The translations under genes and the position numbers were made by a program. A stretch of 64,000 nucleotides of DNA from contig CABJBF010000002.1 in assembly GCA_902363805.1 (NCBI GenBank), forward strand, positions 62,001 through 126,000, written 5' to 3'. The notes beneath the pieces were generated by a model. The model did no database searches. It worked only from the letters and a program-made list of their open reading frames with translations, and was not told the origin of the DNA. Positions 61,854 through 64,000 of the stretch are shown here, piece after piece. This stretch comes from Eubacteriaceae bacterium (GTDB taxonomy: Bacteria; Bacillota; Clostridia; Lachnospirales; Lachnospiraceae). The stretch's first letter is position 1, and each line of letters opens with the position of its first letter.

Positions 61854-62609
61854 ATGACAAACATAATTATGAATGGCTGTAACGGTAGAATGGGAAGAAT
61901 GATTACTGATATAGCTAATAAAGATACAGACGTACAGATTGTCGCAGGAATTGATGCTTATGACAAAGTGGCAAATGATTATCCTGTTTTCACAAATATT
62001 TTTGACTGTAATGTTGATGCAGATGTAATTATTGATTTTTCAACAGCTAGTGCAGTAGATGATTTATTAAAGTATGCAGTAGAAAAGAAAATTCCGGTTG
62101 TTTTATGTACAACAGGTCTTACATCAGAACAGTTAGATAATGTTCAGAAGGCAAGTGAAAAAGTTGCTATTTTAAAATCAGCAAATATGTCTTTAGGAAT
62201 TAACACATTAATGAAGATTTTAAAAGTTGCAACAGAAGTGTTAGCCAACAGAGGATATGATATTGAAATAGTGGAAAAGCATCATAATCAGAAATTAGAT
62301 GCTCCAAGCGGAACAGCATTAGCACTTGCAGATTGTATTAATCAGGTTTTAAATAACGAATATGATTATACATATGATAGAAGCAGCAGAAGAGAAAAGA
62401 GACCTGAAAAGGAAATTGGAATCTCAGCAGTAAGAGGTGGAACAATTGTAGGTGAACATGAAGTTATATATGCAGGAATTGATGAAGTAATTGAAATTAA
62501 GCATACAGCTTACTCAAGAGCAGTATTTGCAAAAGGTGCTGTTGATGCAGCTAAATATCTTGCTTCTAAAGAAACAGGAATGTATAACATGGCTGATGTA
62601 TTAAATTAA
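61854..62609 (+). CDS. dapB: 4-hydroxy-tetrahydrodipicolinate reductase
   Basis: 251 residues. It reduces the DapA product with NAD(P)H. Seen are NGCNGRMGRMI (dinucleotide loop), VVLCTTGL, SANMSLGIN, the catalytic EKHHNQKLDAPSGTA and VRGGTIVGEHEVIYAG. CGGAGG precedes the ATG. It is the second gene of the riboswitch-controlled operon, which ends in a strong terminator. Confidence 0.97.
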   Translation: MTNIIMNGCNGRMGRMITDIANKDTDVQIVAGIDAYDKVANDYPVFTNIFDCNVDADVIIDFSTASAVDDLLKYAVEKKIPVVLCTTGLTSEQLDNVQKASEKVAILKSANMSLGINTLMKILKVATEVLANRGYDIEIVEKHHNQKLDAPSGTALALADCINQVLNNEYDYTYDRSSRREKRPEKEIGISAVRGGTIVGEHEVIYAGIDEVIEIKHTAYSRAVFAKGAVDAAKYLASKETGMYNMADVLN

Positions 62610-62612
62610 AAT

Positions 62613-62666
62613 AAAAAAATAGAAATAATTTTTATTGCTTTCAATTTAAATTATTTCTATTTTTTT
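62613..62666 (+). terminator. Intrinsic terminator of dapAB
   Basis: A 19-bp perfect stem (62613-62631 with 62648-62666) with a 16-base loop and a T7 end. It is symmetrical enough to work from both sides. Confidence 0.9.
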
Positions 62667-62733
62667 ATATATTTTTATAATTTTTGTAAAAGTGTTCATA
62701 ATAAATGATGTAAAAACTTTTATGGAGGTTATT

Positions 62734-63084
62734 ATGAACAATATTAAAAAATACTTAGTAGCATTTGTAATGATGCTTTCAATGGTTGGATTTGTAGGCT
62801 GTGGAAATAATGATGCAGCAAACGATGAAATGAATGAATCAATGAATGAAACTGTAGAAACAACAAATGAAATGACAACAGAGACTACAACAAATAGAAC
62901 AGACAGAAACGAAACAACAAGAAAATCAGGAAACGTAAATAGTTCAACTGATACAAATGGTGACGGAGTTGCAGATGATGTAGTGGATGATGTTATCGAT
63001 GGTGTTGAAGATGCAGGGGATGACATCATAAACGGTGCAAGAGATAATCAGAACAATAACGAAACAAATGTAAACAAAAAATAA
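62734..63084 (+). CDS. Small lipoprotein with a calcium-binding-like DxNxDG repeat
   Basis: 116 residues from the ATG at 62734, which has TGGAGGT. The N-terminus is a lipoprotein signal with GFVGC and lipid-bearing Cys23. Residues ~25-70 are Asn/Glu/Thr-rich and low in complexity. DTNGDGVADDVVDDVIDG (about 75-92) has the spacing of EF-hand-like or thrombospondin type 3 loops. The end is Asn/Asp-rich. Such short lipoproteins recur in Lachnospiraceae, but I know no assigned function. Acidic and exposed, so metal binding is plausible. Confidence 0.72.
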   Translation: MNNIKKYLVAFVMMLSMVGFVGCGNNDAANDEMNESMNETVETTNEMTTETTTNRTDRNETTRKSGNVNSSTDTNGDGVADDVVDDVIDGVEDAGDDIINGARDNQNNNETNVNKK

Positions 63085-63149
63085 AATATAGGTATTTTTG
63101 GTAAGCCATAAGCATACTATATGATAACGAATTTGTTATTAAGGTGTTT

Positions 63150-63923
63150 ATGGCTTATAAAATTATGTTGGACCCGGGACATGGTGGAACAGACCCCGGG
63201 GCCGTTTATGAAGGCAGACAGGAGAAAGATGATGCGTTACGACTTGCTACAGCGGTAGGGGAGATTTTAAGAAATAATGGATATGATGTGGAATTTACAA
63301 GAACATCAGATGTCTATGATACCCCATTTGAAAAAGCAACTAAGACAAATAATGCAGGAGCAGATTTATTTGTATCATTTCATAGAAATTCTGCACCTAC
63401 AGCAAATCAGTATAGTGGAGTGCAGAGTTTAGTATATGATGACAGTGGCTTAAAATCACAACTTGCCAGAAATATTAATGCAAATCTTACAAAGATAGGA
63501 TTTGAAGATAAAGGAGTCGTTGAAAGACCTAATTTAGTAGTTTTAAAAAGAACAAAGATGCCGGCAGTATTAATAGAAGCAGGCTTCATTAATTCAGATA
63601 GTGATAATAAATTATTTGATGAAAAATTCTATGAAATAGCAAATGCAATAGCATGTGCAATAATGGAAACTCTTGAAAATTATGATACGAAGGATGCTGA
63701 TGGAAACACATATACAGTACAGGTTGGTGCATTTAGAAACAGACAGTTAGCAAATAATATGGCGTATAAATTAAGACAACAGGGGTATCCGGCAGATGTC
63801 ATATTTGAGAACGGATTGTATAAGGTACAGGTTGGAGTGTTTGATGATATTGATAATGCTGCGATGATGGAAATGAATTTAAGAAATGTAGGATATAACA
63901 CATTTATTCCAAGAAGATATTAA
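63150..63923 (+). CDS. N-acetylmuramoyl-L-alanine amidase with SPOR domain
   Basis: 257 residues from the ATG at 63150; a GTG two codons earlier overlaps the AAGGTG SD. Residues ~1-175 are a zinc amidase_3 domain: MLDPGHGGTDPGA with its zinc His, an acidic ligand in the KDDALRLA helix, SFHRNSA with a second His, and EAGFINSDSDN with the catalytic Glu. Residues ~183-257 form a SPOR domain (YTVQVGAFRNRQLANNMA, then VQVGVFDDIDNA), which binds denuded glycan at septa. No signal peptide is visible, so export would need another route or take place on lysis or in spores. It resembles CwlC/CwlD-type sporulation amidases. Confidence 0.92.
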   Translation: MAYKIMLDPGHGGTDPGAVYEGRQEKDDALRLATAVGEILRNNGYDVEFTRTSDVYDTPFEKATKTNNAGADLFVSFHRNSAPTANQYSGVQSLVYDDSGLKSQLARNINANLTKIGFEDKGVVERPNLVVLKRTKMPAVLIEAGFINSDSDNKLFDEKFYEIANAIACAIMETLENYDTKDADGNTYTVQVGAFRNRQLANNMAYKLRQQGYPADVIFENGLYKVQVGVFDDIDNAAMMEMNLRNVGYNTFIPRRY

Positions 63924-63941
63924 TATAGAGATGTTGGGGTC

Positions 63942-63960
63942 AAAAGTTTTCGACTTTTTT
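63942..63960 (+). terminator. Short terminator-like hairpin after the amidase gene
   Basis: AAAAGT-TTTCG-ACTTTT gives a 6-bp stem followed by TT. It is preceded by TTGGGGTCAAAAG, reminiscent of the GTCAGGGGCAAAAGG before the 1723 terminator. Confidence 0.5.
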
Positions 63961-64000
63961 CCTGACGGATGCGATGCTCGGTTAATATATAGAGTTATTA

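Overview
The window is AT-rich, low-GC chromosomal DNA from an endospore-forming Firmicute. The most likely home is the Clostridia, family Lachnospiraceae. This rests on gene content and order: mraZ to ftsZ followed by spoIIGA-sigE-sigG-ylmC-nrdR, def/fmt/rsmB/rlmN/prpC/prkC/rsgA/rpe, [FeFe]-hydrogenase maturase HydE, and secreted proteins ending in lysine-rich FN3-like domains. I do not name a species.

Layout. 1-8 kb: tail of an FtsX-like permease, an orphan eukaryotic-type HisA, ClpP-like TepA, UppP, the SpoIIIE/FtsK translocase, and the one-carbon genes fhs and folD. 8-20.5 kb: priA-def-fmt-yugP-rsmB-rlmN-prpC-prkC-rsgA-rpe, a closely packed housekeeping run for translation start, rRNA modification and Ser/Thr kinase signalling, then hydE. 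20.5-24.3 kb: a PHP phosphatase gene flanked by two near-identical ~177-bp hairpin repeats, ychF on the minus strand, lgt, and a structured intergenic element. 24.2-34.9 kb: the division/cell-wall cluster mraZ-rsmH-ftsL-pbp-pbp'-mraY-ftsW-divIB-ftsZ, with a clear MraZ operator. The second PBP gene is broken by an in-frame TAG just before its third catalytic motif. 34.9-39.4 kb: a YtrA-type GntR/ABC operon and pdxST, lying between ftsZ and the sporulation block. 39.4-43 kb: spoIIGA-sigE-sigG-ylmC-nrdR. 43-48 kb: yqeG, aroE, a fused aroD-aroK gene and efp, with intergenic spaces full of degenerate 22-37 bp tandem repeats. 48-60.5 kb: a 2-hydroxyacid dehydrogenase, an SSB-like tandem OB-fold protein, and an accessory block of seven secreted proteins: four paralogous GH128-like glycoside hydrolases and three beta-sandwich proteins. 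60.5-64 kb: a lysine riboswitch, dapA, dapB, a small lipoprotein and an amidase with a SPOR domain.

How it works together. Most genes are core: envelope synthesis and division (uppP, mraY, ftsW, PBPs, divIB, ftsZ, lgt), one-carbon and formyl-Met supply (fhs, folD, def, fmt), aromatic and lysine/diaminopimelate biosynthesis, and early sporulation control. The accessory interest is the GH128-like block, probably for extracellular beta-1,3-glucan degradation.

Two non-coding signals stand out. One is a structured element placed just upstream of the ribosome-binding sites of fmt, the PHP gene and the 2-hydroxyacid dehydrogenase gene, with paired changes in its stems. The other is the pair of long hairpin repeats around the PHP gene, whose terminal stems also carry compensatory changes. 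I found no tRNA or rRNA gene, CRISPR array, transposase or prophage gene.
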